Notes under the pieces: generated by a model | The model's input: only the letters and a program-made list of their open reading frames with translations | Databases searched by the model: none | What the model was told of the DNA's origin: nothing | Part shown: one piece after another, positions 9,201 to 17,036 of the stretch | Numbering within the stretch: position 1 is the first letter of the stretch | How the letters are laid out: the number at the start of each line of letters is the position of its first letter | Origin: Candidatus Woesearchaeota archaeon | Lineage (GTDB): Archaea; Nanobdellota; Nanobdellia; Woesearchaeales; GW2011-AR4 | Length of the DNA: 64,000 nt | NCBI GenBank assembly: GCA_016181305.1 | Contig: JACOZN010000010.1 | Location: forward strand, 1 to 64,000 | Reading direction: 5' to 3' | Position numbers and translations under genes: made by a program

Positions 9201-9569
9201 GCGTTCACGTCAAAAGACGGGCTTTTCAGGAAAGAGTTTGAAGGCGCAACGCTTGACTTTGGAATAACCTTAGTGCCGAAAAGCGAGAATGAGATTACAG
9301 GCATCCTGTCAATGAAGGAACTGGTCGGCGGCATGTTCACGAGAATGTTTTACATGAAAGGGCACGGGCTTAAATATTTCAAAGTGATTGACCATCAGCT
9401 TGTATTTCCCGGCTCCCAGCTTGAAACAGATATTTATGTGTATAAAGTAGACTGGGAAGGCGGAAATGCCACAATAGTGCAGGATTACGCCGATACCTTA
9501 GAGAAGATCAGCAAAGAAGAGAGCAGCGAAGCCACAGAGCCAATAAACAGCGCTGCAGGCAATTCTTAA
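6297..9569 (+). CDS. aglB: STT3/AglB family oligosaccharyltransferase with an N-terminal acidic repeat extension
   Basis: Multiple TM helices, DPYYWFRYAKNIIEHG, GHADSDAW, WWDFGHHF (WWDxG catalytic motif); ~145-aa N-terminal repeat region before TM1. Confidence 0.92.
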   Translation: MESKEDEEITIDAKKSKISGTKQIGDLRGDQKSKIFDISENSDEEFSIDFSKVKSFFKSKGEKKPDESSKEGKKDDEEITIDFGRVKNFFKSEKTEDAHAPAKEKDDDELSFDFGKIKKFFKSEEKEAAGGDDIQVNWGKVADFFKKYGVIFIALIPIILSVYIRMQAGLLPMTDRWAADSVVNSIRAQIRASIDQQYPNLPDSNKNALVDTELQRAISQNSQQIEQRIRETSAYFKSFFQDENNRNYMPDIDPYYWFRYAKNIIEHGHPGDILKDNRPFDTRQYAPNGRFVFPDMFHPYFLAYSYKALHLLVPDLTLMRSLFYYPIFISALCVLLVFLITRKIAGNMGGLFAGVMMAVNSAFLGRTLFGHADSDAWVVFFPLLVTWLFIEAIDGKKIRGIALAGFFTGMFTSTWSGWWYVFDFLIATAAAVLAYLALADFFAAKSIKPALSNPAIRRMALAGIVYFISTAAFVTLFSGWHTFSSSFAGPFSFTSIKAPVISPTAFWPNVLTTVAELNEGSINNIINSMGGIFLFFISLLGLVLSISRSEGIKKSDFVYFIGAAVFYGILFISFGSSPPIYQSLKIYTLLAWIMLPVLARIAISIYKKDSSYDFQLPILLSLWIVSTMFASIKGVRFTLLLAPAFSVALGVAIGKSYTHLSRWLTKEFKIHKIISSGMLIAVLLLVFANPIKGAVAAAGSDIPIVNDAWYNALSTIKNNSGEDAIITSWWDFGHHFKALTGRRVTFDGTTQTATAAHWVGKLLMVSDEREAIGILRMLDCGSDNAFNKLFEITNDSHKVLKILNKVILLDRNQAQKELKALKLDSKDIEKILSFTHCSEPEAYFIASNDMIGKSGVWGHFGSWNFERADIWQNARKMPQEEAVSYMIRKFNHTKERAENIYFEVQSIESDNEANAWIAPWPSYAGLTDCVRNDKSTKMYVCGNGLQVNLSNYDVFGIGQQGIVRPKTAAFTSKDGLFRKEFEGATLDFGITLVPKSENEITGILSMKELVGGMFTRMFYMKGHGLKYFKVIDHQLVFPGSQLETDIYVYKVDWEGGNATIVQDYADTLEKISKEESSEATEPINSAAGNS
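6337..6437. repeat. Four tandem short hairpins inside the aglB 5' coding region
   Basis: AGAAATC-aaa-GATTTCT 6337-6353; GCAAATC-gga-GATTTGC 6362-6378; TCAAAAATC-taa-GATTTTTGA 6386-6406; CGAAAATTC-tgatgaa-GAATTTTCG 6413-6437. Confidence 0.85.
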
Positions 9570-10241
9570 ATGGAAAAAGGCAATATCTGGGCTGTGATTC
9601 CAGCCTATAACGAGGAAAAGAGCATTGCCGGCATAATCAGGAAGACAAGGCAGTATGCAGGCACAGTTGTAGTTGTCAACGACGGCAGCAAAGACAAGAC
9701 AAAAGATGCCGCTGAAAATGCAGGTGCAGTAGTGCTTACACATGTGATAAACTTAGGCAAAGGAGCTGCGCTGAAAACAGGCTGCGACTATGCTGTCAGG
9801 AAAGGCGCCAGGCGCATTGTCGCGCTTGATGCAGACGCGCAGCACAACCCTGAAGACATTCCGAGGTTTGCGGACAAATTAAAAAAATATGACATTGTAT
9901 TCAGCTACAGGAAGGCAAGCAGGAAAATGCCTTTTGTGCTGCGCTTCGGAAACTGGTTCATATCGAATGTTGTGAAGGCATTGTACGGCATAAGCCTCAA
10001 TGACACGCAATGCGGATTCAGGGCTTTTTCAGGAGAGGCTTACAAAAAAATAAGGTGGAACGCACCTGACTACTCGATGGAATCCGAGATGATAACAAGG
10101 GCGGGAAAGCAAAGGTTAAAATATGTGCAAATACCCATCGAGACAATATACTCTGACAAGTACAAAGGCACCACTGTCATAGACGGCATGAAAATTGTGC
10201 TGAACATGTTTTGGTGGAAACTTTTCAAAAACGGGAAATAG
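9570..10241 (+). CDS. GT2 family glycosyltransferase (dolichyl-phosphate sugar synthase-like)
   Basis: VIPAYNEEKSIAGII, VVVNDGSKDKT, LDADAQHNPEDI. Confidence 0.88.
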   Translation: MEKGNIWAVIPAYNEEKSIAGIIRKTRQYAGTVVVVNDGSKDKTKDAAENAGAVVLTHVINLGKGAALKTGCDYAVRKGARRIVALDADAQHNPEDIPRFADKLKKYDIVFSYRKASRKMPFVLRFGNWFISNVVKALYGISLNDTQCGFRAFSGEAYKKIRWNAPDYSMESEMITRAGKQRLKYVQIPIETIYSDKYKGTTVIDGMKIVLNMFWWKLFKNGK

Positions 10242-10247
10242 CGCAAA

Positions 10248-10586
10248 ATGGCGAAAATACTCGGAATCCAGATAGCAGGGATATTGTTTGGGCTGTTCAT
10301 GCTGTATTACTCTTTTCTGAATTACAAAAGAAAAGAGTTTAATGCAAAGGAGTTTGTGTTTTGGATTTTTTTATGGGCTGCGCTTGTTGTTATTGCGCTA
10401 TTCCCTTCTGTACTGGACCCTGTAATAAAGCCATTGGGCTTCTTCAGGGCGCTTGACTTCCTTGTGATGACCGGGTTCCTGTTTCTGACTCTGGCAATTT
10501 TCTATACATACACTGTTGCGAAGAAGAATAGCAAGCAGCTTGAGTCCATCGTAAGGGAGATTGCGATTAAGGGCAGGAAGAAATAA
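10248..10586 (+). CDS. DUF2304-like small membrane protein
   Basis: Small protein with three TM helices directly downstream of a GT2 gene; typical DUF2304 layout. Confidence 0.65.
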   Translation: MAKILGIQIAGILFGLFMLYYSFLNYKRKEFNAKEFVFWIFLWAALVVIALFPSVLDPVIKPLGFFRALDFLVMTGFLFLTLAIFYTYTVAKKNSKQLESIVREIAIKGRKK

Positions 10587-10637
10587 AAAGATTTTTTTGG
10601 TGTATAAGTTTAAATAGCCTCTTATCCTACCAATATT

Positions 10638-11777
10638 ATGGTATTTTTAATCAAATTCATTGACAGGCATGCAGGCAATTTGCTGTGCAGCTTTCTGGCA
10701 CTGTTTAATAAAAAGAAGTTAATTGAAAGTTCAAAGATAAATAAAATCTTAGTTGTCCAGCTTTGGGGAATTGGCGAGACAGTTCTGGTGCTGCCTGCGC
10801 TTGAAGCCCTGCGAAAGAATTTTCCAAATGCCGAGATTACCATTCTGGCAACCGCAAGAAACAAGGACGTTTTTTTTGGCAACAAAAGCATTGACAGAGT
10901 CTGCCTGATAAATCCAAATCCGTTTTCAGTTCTTAACTTTATTTTCAAAAATATAAAAAAGTACGACTTGGCTGTGGACATGGAGGAATACCTCAATATA
11001 TCGGCAATTATCTCTTTTTTTGCGGCAGAAAGGGTTGTAGGGTATTCCCACGGCTCAAGGGCAAATCTGTACACTGACAAAGTCAGGTACAACGACAAGC
11101 AGCATGCTGTGCAGACGTTTTTGGACTTGGCGAGAACTCTTAATATTGTTTATGACACAAGCAAACTGCACAAGCTAAATTTTTCTAAAAATGACAAAAC
11201 TTTCATTGATAAATTTTTAAAAAACAATAAAATTCAAAGCAATGACTTTGTTGTATGTGTTGCCCCGGGGGCTGCCGAGTCGGCAAAAGCAAGAATGTGG
11301 CCGTATGAAAGGTATGCAGAGCTTTGCGACGAGATAATAAGCAGGCACAGGGCGAAGGTAATTTTTATAGGGAATGCCGGCGAAATTAGTCTGGTGGGCA
11401 GCATACAGCAAAACATGGAGAACAAGGAAAAAACTATCAATGCCGCCGGAAAGGTTACATTAAACCAGTTATTCTGCCTCATAAGCAGGTGCAGCCTTTT
11501 CATAGGCAATGACGCCGGGCCAATGCATATTGCAGCAGCGCAAGGCGTGAAAACTATCGGGCTGTTCGGGCCAAATTTGCCTGTGAGGTTCGGGCCTTAC
11601 GGGAAGGGAAACATCGGGCTGTACAAGGGCTACAACTGCGAGTTCAGCCCGTGCATTAACGTGCACAAAGGGGAAGTGCCAGACTGCCTGTATCCCAGGA
11701 ATTCCAACGACTACCAGAAGTGCATGAAGAACATCAGCGTTGATGATGTGCTGAAGGAAGTGGAGAAAGTGATTTAA
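10638..11777 (+). CDS. GT9 family glycosyltransferase (ADP-heptose:LPS heptosyltransferase-like)
   Basis: KILVVQLWGIGETVLVLPALEALRKNFPNAEITIL; CSLFIGNDAGPMHIAAAQGVKTIGLFGP. Confidence 0.88.
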   Translation: MVFLIKFIDRHAGNLLCSFLALFNKKKLIESSKINKILVVQLWGIGETVLVLPALEALRKNFPNAEITILATARNKDVFFGNKSIDRVCLINPNPFSVLNFIFKNIKKYDLAVDMEEYLNISAIISFFAAERVVGYSHGSRANLYTDKVRYNDKQHAVQTFLDLARTLNIVYDTSKLHKLNFSKNDKTFIDKFLKNNKIQSNDFVVCVAPGAAESAKARMWPYERYAELCDEIISRHRAKVIFIGNAGEISLVGSIQQNMENKEKTINAAGKVTLNQLFCLISRCSLFIGNDAGPMHIAAAQGVKTIGLFGPNLPVRFGPYGKGNIGLYKGYNCEFSPCINVHKGEVPDCLYPRNSNDYQKCMKNISVDDVLKEVEKVI

Positions 11778-11877
11778 AATATATATAAAATACCATTAAT
11801 AAGTAGTTACAGAACGATAGATTTATAAATTCTAGTTTCTTTCATATTTTAAATGTGTGGGGTTTTTAGAAAGTAAA

Positions 11878-12519
11878 ATGGAAGTTCAACCAACCAGCAA
11901 GTACGCACTAAAAGCTAAACAATCGGCTGAAAGATTGGGATTGGGTTTTAGAGTATATTCTTATTCTAAAATACTGGAGGCGGTTGCTCCAGAAACAGAC
12001 CCTATCAGAAAGTGCTCTGAAGTAACAGGTACAGAGTTTGGGGAACAACTTAAGTTTGCCCTTGCATCTGATATAAAACTTGACGGAATAGAATATGGGC
12101 ATCCGGCAATTGGAGTTGTAAGCTATAATGACAGAATTGATTTCAGGAAGATGGCTGAAGCGCTGATTAAGAGAGGCATACACCCAAAACTTAAGACAAA
12201 TCAATTTTCCACTCGAAAAGCAGACCCAGCAAAACTGGGAATAGAACCAGGCTATATTGGAATTAATCAAAATGCAGAATATCCTGGAGTTAGTTTTGAC
12301 TTATCTGAGCGACCATATCGAGCGTATGCGCCAGTTCCATACATATTCGATCTTTCAATACAAAACCTGCCTAGAATATGTTTTCCAACAGGAAAGGGCA
12401 AAGCTGATGAATTAGTAGTTGTTTCTTCTAATGCTCCTTTAGAAGACAGATTAAGACTTTTTTTAGCTGGATTTATTGGGGAAGAAAAGTTTATTCTTGA
12501 TGAAATAAGGCAGAGATAG
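11878..12519 (+). CDS. Hypothetical protein
   Basis: Open frame of ~213-220 aa; upstream TTTATAAAT; no family recognised. Confidence 0.45.
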   Translation: MEVQPTSKYALKAKQSAERLGLGFRVYSYSKILEAVAPETDPIRKCSEVTGTEFGEQLKFALASDIKLDGIEYGHPAIGVVSYNDRIDFRKMAEALIKRGIHPKLKTNQFSTRKADPAKLGIEPGYIGINQNAEYPGVSFDLSERPYRAYAPVPYIFDLSIQNLPRICFPTGKGKADELVVVSSNAPLEDRLRLFLAGFIGEEKFILDEIRQR

Positions 12520-12550
12520 CTATACACATTGTTTAATTATTAAATCAGAA

Positions 12551-13303
12551 TTAACCACCGAAATGCATATATTCCCCATATGTAAAAAATCCAACCAACT
12601 GCTTCATTCTCGCCAATTTGGGAAACAGGTCTTTTTCGAGGCTGCTTACGCTCTCAAACAATTCAAATATTTCGGGCTTGAATATATAGATTCCGGCATT
12701 GACGATATTGGTTGAGTAATGCCTTGGCTTCTCCTCAAAATCAACAATCAGGTCCCCGTCAAGTATTGCTGTGCCGTAGCTGCTTGGCTTTTCCCTTGTC
12801 ATCAGGCCCATTGCTGCAAGCTTTTCCGAATCAGAGTGCTTTTTAATCATCTTGAGCATATCAAAATCGTTGTAAGTGTCGCCCGACATGACAACAAAGC
12901 TGCCGCTTATCTTTTCCTTTATGGACTTCAATGCATCCGCATTTCCTCTAGCCTGCCTTTCTATGATTTCTGCATTTATTTTTGCGTCTGAGATTTCGCC
13001 CAAAAGCAGGTTTGTATTTTTGGTGTGCTGCGTGATTATGTACAGGTTTTTTATGCCGTGCCTGTGAAAAAAATCAATCTGCTGCCTTATCAAAGACTTG
13101 CCTTTTACCACCTTTAGTGCAACTGGCTGATGCTCGCCCTTGAGCAGAAGGACTGCTACGCTTACAGACTGCTCCTGAAGCCCTTTTTTGAGGAAGTACT
13201 CAATTGCCTGGCTCCTGCTCCTTATCACAGAGCCATCCACCTTTGAGTCAACGAGCCTGAGCAGTGAGCTGTCAAGCGATATTGCTATTTTTGGCTTTGC
13301 CAT
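12551..13303 (-). CDS. RHH domain fused to a (degenerate) sugar nucleotidyltransferase-like domain; predicted regulator
   Basis: N-term KIAISLDSSLLRLVDSKVDGSVIRSRSQAIEYFLKKGL (ribbon-helix-helix); then NTP_transferase-like core (SGDTYNDFDM, GTAILDGDLIVDFEEKP, NAGIYIFKPEIFE) without GxGTR. Confidence 0.8.
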   Translation of the reverse strand: MAKPKIAISLDSSLLRLVDSKVDGSVIRSRSQAIEYFLKKGLQEQSVSVAVLLLKGEHQPVALKVVKGKSLIRQQIDFFHRHGIKNLYIITQHTKNTNLLLGEISDAKINAEIIERQARGNADALKSIKEKISGSFVVMSGDTYNDFDMLKMIKKHSDSEKLAAMGLMTREKPSSYGTAILDGDLIVDFEEKPRHYSTNIVNAGIYIFKPEIFELFESVSSLEKDLFPKLARMKQLVGFFTYGEYMHFGG

Positions 13304-13310
13304 GGTATTA

Positions 13311-13337
13311 GGTATGAAAAAGTAGTAGAAAGTATGA
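13311..13337. promoter_or_regulatory. Two direct half-sites (GGTATGAA, AGTATGA) spaced 20 bp
   Basis: GGTATGAA 13311-13318 and AGTATGA 13331-13337 lie downstream of the reverse-strand TATA-like GTTTAAATAG, near the predicted TSS of the RHH gene. Confidence 0.55.
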
Positions 13338-13411
13338 CTATTTAAACTTTTGTATTTTATTGACTAAAAATGCCTAAAAAATCGAAAGGTTTAAATATAA
13401 GTTTTAATTAA

Positions 13412-13430
13412 AGTATGAAATATTCATACT
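13412..13430. promoter_or_regulatory. Palindromic operator AGTATGAA-ATA-TTCATACT
   Basis: Perfect 8-bp inverted repeat with 3-nt centre, ~20 bp downstream of TTTAAATATAA and just upstream of gmhA. Confidence 0.65.
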
Positions 13431-13433
13431 AAG

Positions 13434-14012
13434 GTGTTGCTGATGCAGAATAAAATAAAAGCAATGATTGAGGAAAGCGCTGAAACAAAAAAAATGTGCG
13501 CAGAATTGGCGCCGCAAATAGAGAGGGCTGCAAAAATAGTGGTTAAAACATTAAAAAATAAAAAAAAAATCCTTTTGGCAGGCAACGGCGGCTCTGCAAC
13601 ACAAGCTAGTCACATAGCCGCAGAGTTTGTCGGGAGGTACAAGCTTGAAAGAAAAGGTTTGCCTGCAATTGCCTTCACAGCTGACTTGGCAGCGATAACT
13701 TCAATAGGCAATGACTATGGATTTAATGCCGTGTTTGAAAGGCAAATTGAAGCCTTGGGTAACAAGGGGGATGTGTTTATAGCTTTGTCCACGAGCGGAA
13801 ATTCTCAAAACATAATCAATGCTGTCGAGAAGGCAAAAAAAATTGGCATTAAAGTCATCGGGCTTCTTGGAAAGAATGGCGGAAAAATGAAAAATAAATC
13901 TGATGTTGAAATGATAGTTCCATCTGAAAACACTCCCAGAATTCAGGAAGCTCATCTCATGATTTTGCATATTATATGCGAATTGGCTGAAAAGGAGTTG
14001 TTTGGGAAATAA
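13434..14012 (+). CDS. gmhA: SIS-domain phosphoheptose isomerase (sedoheptulose-7-phosphate isomerase)
   Basis: LLAGNGGSATQASHIAAEFVGRYKLERKGLPAIAF, ALSTSGNSQNIINA, PRIQEAHLMILHIICE; GTG or ATG(13443) start. Confidence 0.9.
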   Translation: MLLMQNKIKAMIEESAETKKMCAELAPQIERAAKIVVKTLKNKKKILLAGNGGSATQASHIAAEFVGRYKLERKGLPAIAFTADLAAITSIGNDYGFNAVFERQIEALGNKGDVFIALSTSGNSQNIINAVEKAKKIGIKVIGLLGKNGGKMKNKSDVEMIVPSENTPRIQEAHLMILHIICELAEKELFGK

Positions 14013-14910
14013 AATGCTGGACTTCACAAAAATAAAGACAATCTCTATAAACCAGAGAAAGAATAAGGTTAAGCTAAGTGATTTAGTTAAGCCTGCAAAT
14101 TCCAAGATATTGATTGAGTCAAAAGAATTTGATGATTTGGTAAAAAAAATGATTTCTGCTTACAGGAACAAAAAGCAGATAATTCTGATGATGGGCGCAC
14201 ATGTCGTAAAAGTCGGCATGAGCCTTTTGATAATTGATTTGATGAAAAAAGGGATTATAAAGCATATTGCAATGAACGGCGCAGTCCCGATTCATGACTT
14301 TGAGCTTGCGCTCATAGGAGAAACATCGGAGTATGTTGAAAAGACAATCGAGGACGGCACATTCGGAATGACAGAGGAAACAGGAAGGACATTGAATGAA
14401 GCAATAAAAGAAGGCGCAAAAAACAGCTATGGCATGGGCTATGCAATCGGAAAGAAAATAAACGACTTGAACCTGCCAAATAAGGAGTACAGCATCCTGT
14501 ACAATGCCTACAAGCTTGGAGTTCCGGCAACCGTGCATGTTGCAATCGGCACAGACATAATACACCAGCACCCGAACTGCGACGGCGCTGCCATCGGAAA
14601 GACAAGCTACCACGACTTTAAGGTTTTTGCTGAAAGTGTGAGCAGGCTCGAAGGCGGTGTTATCATTAATGCAGGCTCGGCAGTCGTGCTGCCTGAGGTT
14701 TTTTTAAAGGCTCTTACAATCGCAAGAAACCTTGGATTTAAAGTCGAGAAAATTACGGCTGCAAATTTTGACATGATAAACCATTACCGCCCGAGGGAAA
14801 ATGTCGTCCAGAGGCCGACTTCGCTTGGAGGGGAAGGATTTGTAATAATTGAGAGGCATGAAAAAACCATTCCTACACTGCACAGGAAAATTGTTGAAAA
14901 TATCCGATAA
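14002..14910 (+). CDS. Deoxyhypusine synthase-like family protein embedded in the heptose cluster
   Basis: MNGAVPIHDFELALIGETSEYVEKTIEDGTFGMTEETG resembles the DHS fold family; start may be 14014. Confidence 0.55.
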   Translation: MGNKMLDFTKIKTISINQRKNKVKLSDLVKPANSKILIESKEFDDLVKKMISAYRNKKQIILMMGAHVVKVGMSLLIIDLMKKGIIKHIAMNGAVPIHDFELALIGETSEYVEKTIEDGTFGMTEETGRTLNEAIKEGAKNSYGMGYAIGKKINDLNLPNKEYSILYNAYKLGVPATVHVAIGTDIIHQHPNCDGAAIGKTSYHDFKVFAESVSRLEGGVIINAGSAVVLPEVFLKALTIARNLGFKVEKITAANFDMINHYRPRENVVQRPTSLGGEGFVIIERHEKTIPTLHRKIVENIR

Positions 14911-14962
14911 AATCGTAATAAACAAAGCTGATAAAAATAATTTGCTGACGAAATAAAAAAAT

Positions 14963-15034
14963 AAAAATCACGAGAGCGACCTTTAGATGCTTAGGAGAAG
15001 AAGGTAACCCGCTTGTGATTCCATTACAAACAAA
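14963..15034 (+). ncRNA. Conserved stem-loop element, copy 2, directly upstream of the hldA-like start codon
   Basis: AATCAC-GAG-AGCG-ACCTT-(17 nt)-AAGGT-AACC-CGCT-T-GTGATT then CATTACAAA; same geometry as copy 1; ATG follows at 15035. Confidence 0.6.
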
Positions 15035-16006
15035 ATGAAACAAAGGCTGCTGAAAATTTTGGAGAATTTCAAGAACAAGAAAATACTTGTGATAGGCGAC
15101 ATAATGCTCGACAAGTACCTCTGGGGGGACGTGTCAAGGATAAGCCCCGAGGCGCCTGTACAGGTTGTGAATGTATTGGGGGAAACTTACGAGGCAGGGG
15201 GGGCTGCAAACGTCGCAAGCAACATTTCAGCGCTTACAGGAAAGGCTTTTATGGCCGGAATTGCGGGAAATGATGATGCAAAGGACATTTTATTGGGGGA
15301 ATTAAGCAGGAAGGGCATTAACACAGATGGCATTTTTCTTGACAAGGGCAAGCCCACCACGCAAAAAATAAGGATAATCGGCAAAAGCCAGCAGCTTCTA
15401 AGGGTGGACTACGAGAAGAAAGAGCACGTGCACAAGGAAATTGAAGATTCAATAATAAAATTCCTGGAAAGGACTATAAAGGACGTGGACGTTGTTGTGA
15501 TATCCGATTATGCAAAAGGTGTTATAACCCCGGATGTCTGCAGCAAAGCGATACGGCAGGCCAAAAGCAGCGGCAAAGCCATAATTGTAGACCCAAAGCC
15601 GAAGCACAAAAACCTGTATGAAAATGTAACTTTGATTACTCCAAATAATGCCGAGGCAAGCGAGATGACGGGAATAGAAGACGGCGACGAATCTGTGGCT
15701 GAAATGGGGGAAAAATTGGTGAAAACCCTTAACACAAATGTCTTGATAACAAGAGGCGAGAAAGGAATGTCCCTGTTCGGTCTGGACGGGAAAACCGCCA
15801 GCATACCTGCAAAGGCAAAGGAAGTCTACAGCCTTATAGGAGCCGGAGACACTGTTGTTGCGGCAATAGCGCTTGCAATAGCCTCAGGAGCCAGTTTGGA
15901 GGAGGCAGCCACCATATCCAACATTGCGGCAGGCATCAAGGTAGGGAAGATTGGGACTGCTTCTGTCAGCATCGAAGAGATAAAAATGGAAATTGAGAGC
16001 GTATGA
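15035..16006 (+). CDS. hldA: PfkB-family heptose-7-phosphate kinase (RfaE1/HldA-like)
   Basis: VIGDIMLDKYLWGDVSRISPEAPVQVV, GGAANVASN, VISDYAKGVIT, GAGDTVVAA. Confidence 0.88.
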   Translation: MKQRLLKILENFKNKKILVIGDIMLDKYLWGDVSRISPEAPVQVVNVLGETYEAGGAANVASNISALTGKAFMAGIAGNDDAKDILLGELSRKGINTDGIFLDKGKPTTQKIRIIGKSQQLLRVDYEKKEHVHKEIEDSIIKFLERTIKDVDVVVISDYAKGVITPDVCSKAIRQAKSSGKAIIVDPKPKHKNLYENVTLITPNNAEASEMTGIEDGDESVAEMGEKLVKTLNTNVLITRGEKGMSLFGLDGKTASIPAKAKEVYSLIGAGDTVVAAIALAIASGASLEEAATISNIAAGIKVGKIGTASVSIEEIKMEIESV

Positions 16007-16533
16007 CATCGGCTGTTTTTGTTGACAGGGACGGCGTATTGGTTGAGGACAAGGGCTATGTCCACAAGCTAGAAGACTTCAGGATGATTCCAAATGCGGC
16101 TGAGGGGCTGAGGCTATTAGGAGGTTATAAGCTTTTTATCATAACAAACCAGGCCGGGCTTGGAAAAGGCATATTTACTATGGGAGATTTTAACAAGTTC
16201 AGCAGCCATCTGCTTAAGGAACTTGGAAAGCACAGCATTAAGATTGAAAAAATGTATTTTTGCCCCCACAAGCCCGAGGACAACTGCGAATGCAGGAAGC
16301 CAAAGACAAAGTTTTTGAAGGACGCCGAGATGGAATTTGGCATTAATTTGAAGAAGTCATTCGTCATAGGGGACAGGAAAAGCGATTTTGAGATGGGAAG
16401 AAGCATGGGATGCAGGACTATACACGTGCTTACCGGAGACGGAGTAAAGCACAAAAATGAGGTAACTCCCGATTATTTTGCAAAGGACTTGGTTGATGCC
16501 GCACAATGGATAATTGAAAATGACAAAAAATAA
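16003..16533 (+). CDS. gmhB: HAD-family heptose-1,7-bisphosphate 7-phosphatase
   Basis: FVDRDGVLVEDKGYVHKLEDF, ITNQAGLGKGIF, CPHKPEDNCECRKPK, VIGDRKSDFEMG. Confidence 0.9.
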   Translation: MTSAVFVDRDGVLVEDKGYVHKLEDFRMIPNAAEGLRLLGGYKLFIITNQAGLGKGIFTMGDFNKFSSHLLKELGKHSIKIEKMYFCPHKPEDNCECRKPKTKFLKDAEMEFGINLKKSFVIGDRKSDFEMGRSMGCRTIHVLTGDGVKHKNEVTPDYFAKDLVDAAQWIIENDKK

Positions 16534-17005
16534 GATAAAAACAATCAGCCAGCTGGCCCATATATCCCTGAAACTTAAAAGGCAGAATAAGAAAATTGTC
16601 ACAACTAATGGTGTTTTTGACATACTGCACCTGGGGCACGTAAAATGCCTTGAAGCTGCAAAAAGGCTTGGTGATGTCCTGATTGTCGGGGTTAATACTG
16701 ACGCTTCAGTCAAAAAAATCAAAGGCGACAAAAGGCCGGTTAACGGCGAGAAATCAAGAATTGGGGTGCTGGCAGGGCTTGAAAGCGTTGACTATGTTTT
16801 TCTTTTTGGCGAAAAGGACCCAAGAAAATGGCTGGGCAAAATAAAGCCAAATGTCCATGCAAAGGCTGGCGACTATAAGCTGAATGAAATCATTGAAAAA
16901 GATGTTGTTGAGAAAAACGGGGGGAAGGTTGCATTGATTCCAGTGCTTAAAGGGCACTCAACAACCAGCTTGATAAATAAAATTCTAAAAGCCGAAAATC
17001 AATAG
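16514..17005 (+). CDS. hldC: Heptose-1-phosphate adenylyltransferase (RfaE2/HldC-like)
   Basis: TNGVFDILHLGHVKCLEAAKRLGDVLIVGVNTDASVKKIKG; HAKAGDY; GHSTTSLINKI. Confidence 0.9.
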   Translation: MKMTKNKIKTISQLAHISLKLKRQNKKIVTTNGVFDILHLGHVKCLEAAKRLGDVLIVGVNTDASVKKIKGDKRPVNGEKSRIGVLAGLESVDYVFLFGEKDPRKWLGKIKPNVHAKAGDYKLNEIIEKDVVEKNGGKVALIPVLKGHSTTSLINKILKAENQ

Positions 17006-17036
17006 TTTTTTAAACATTTTGGGGTTTTTCTTGTGT

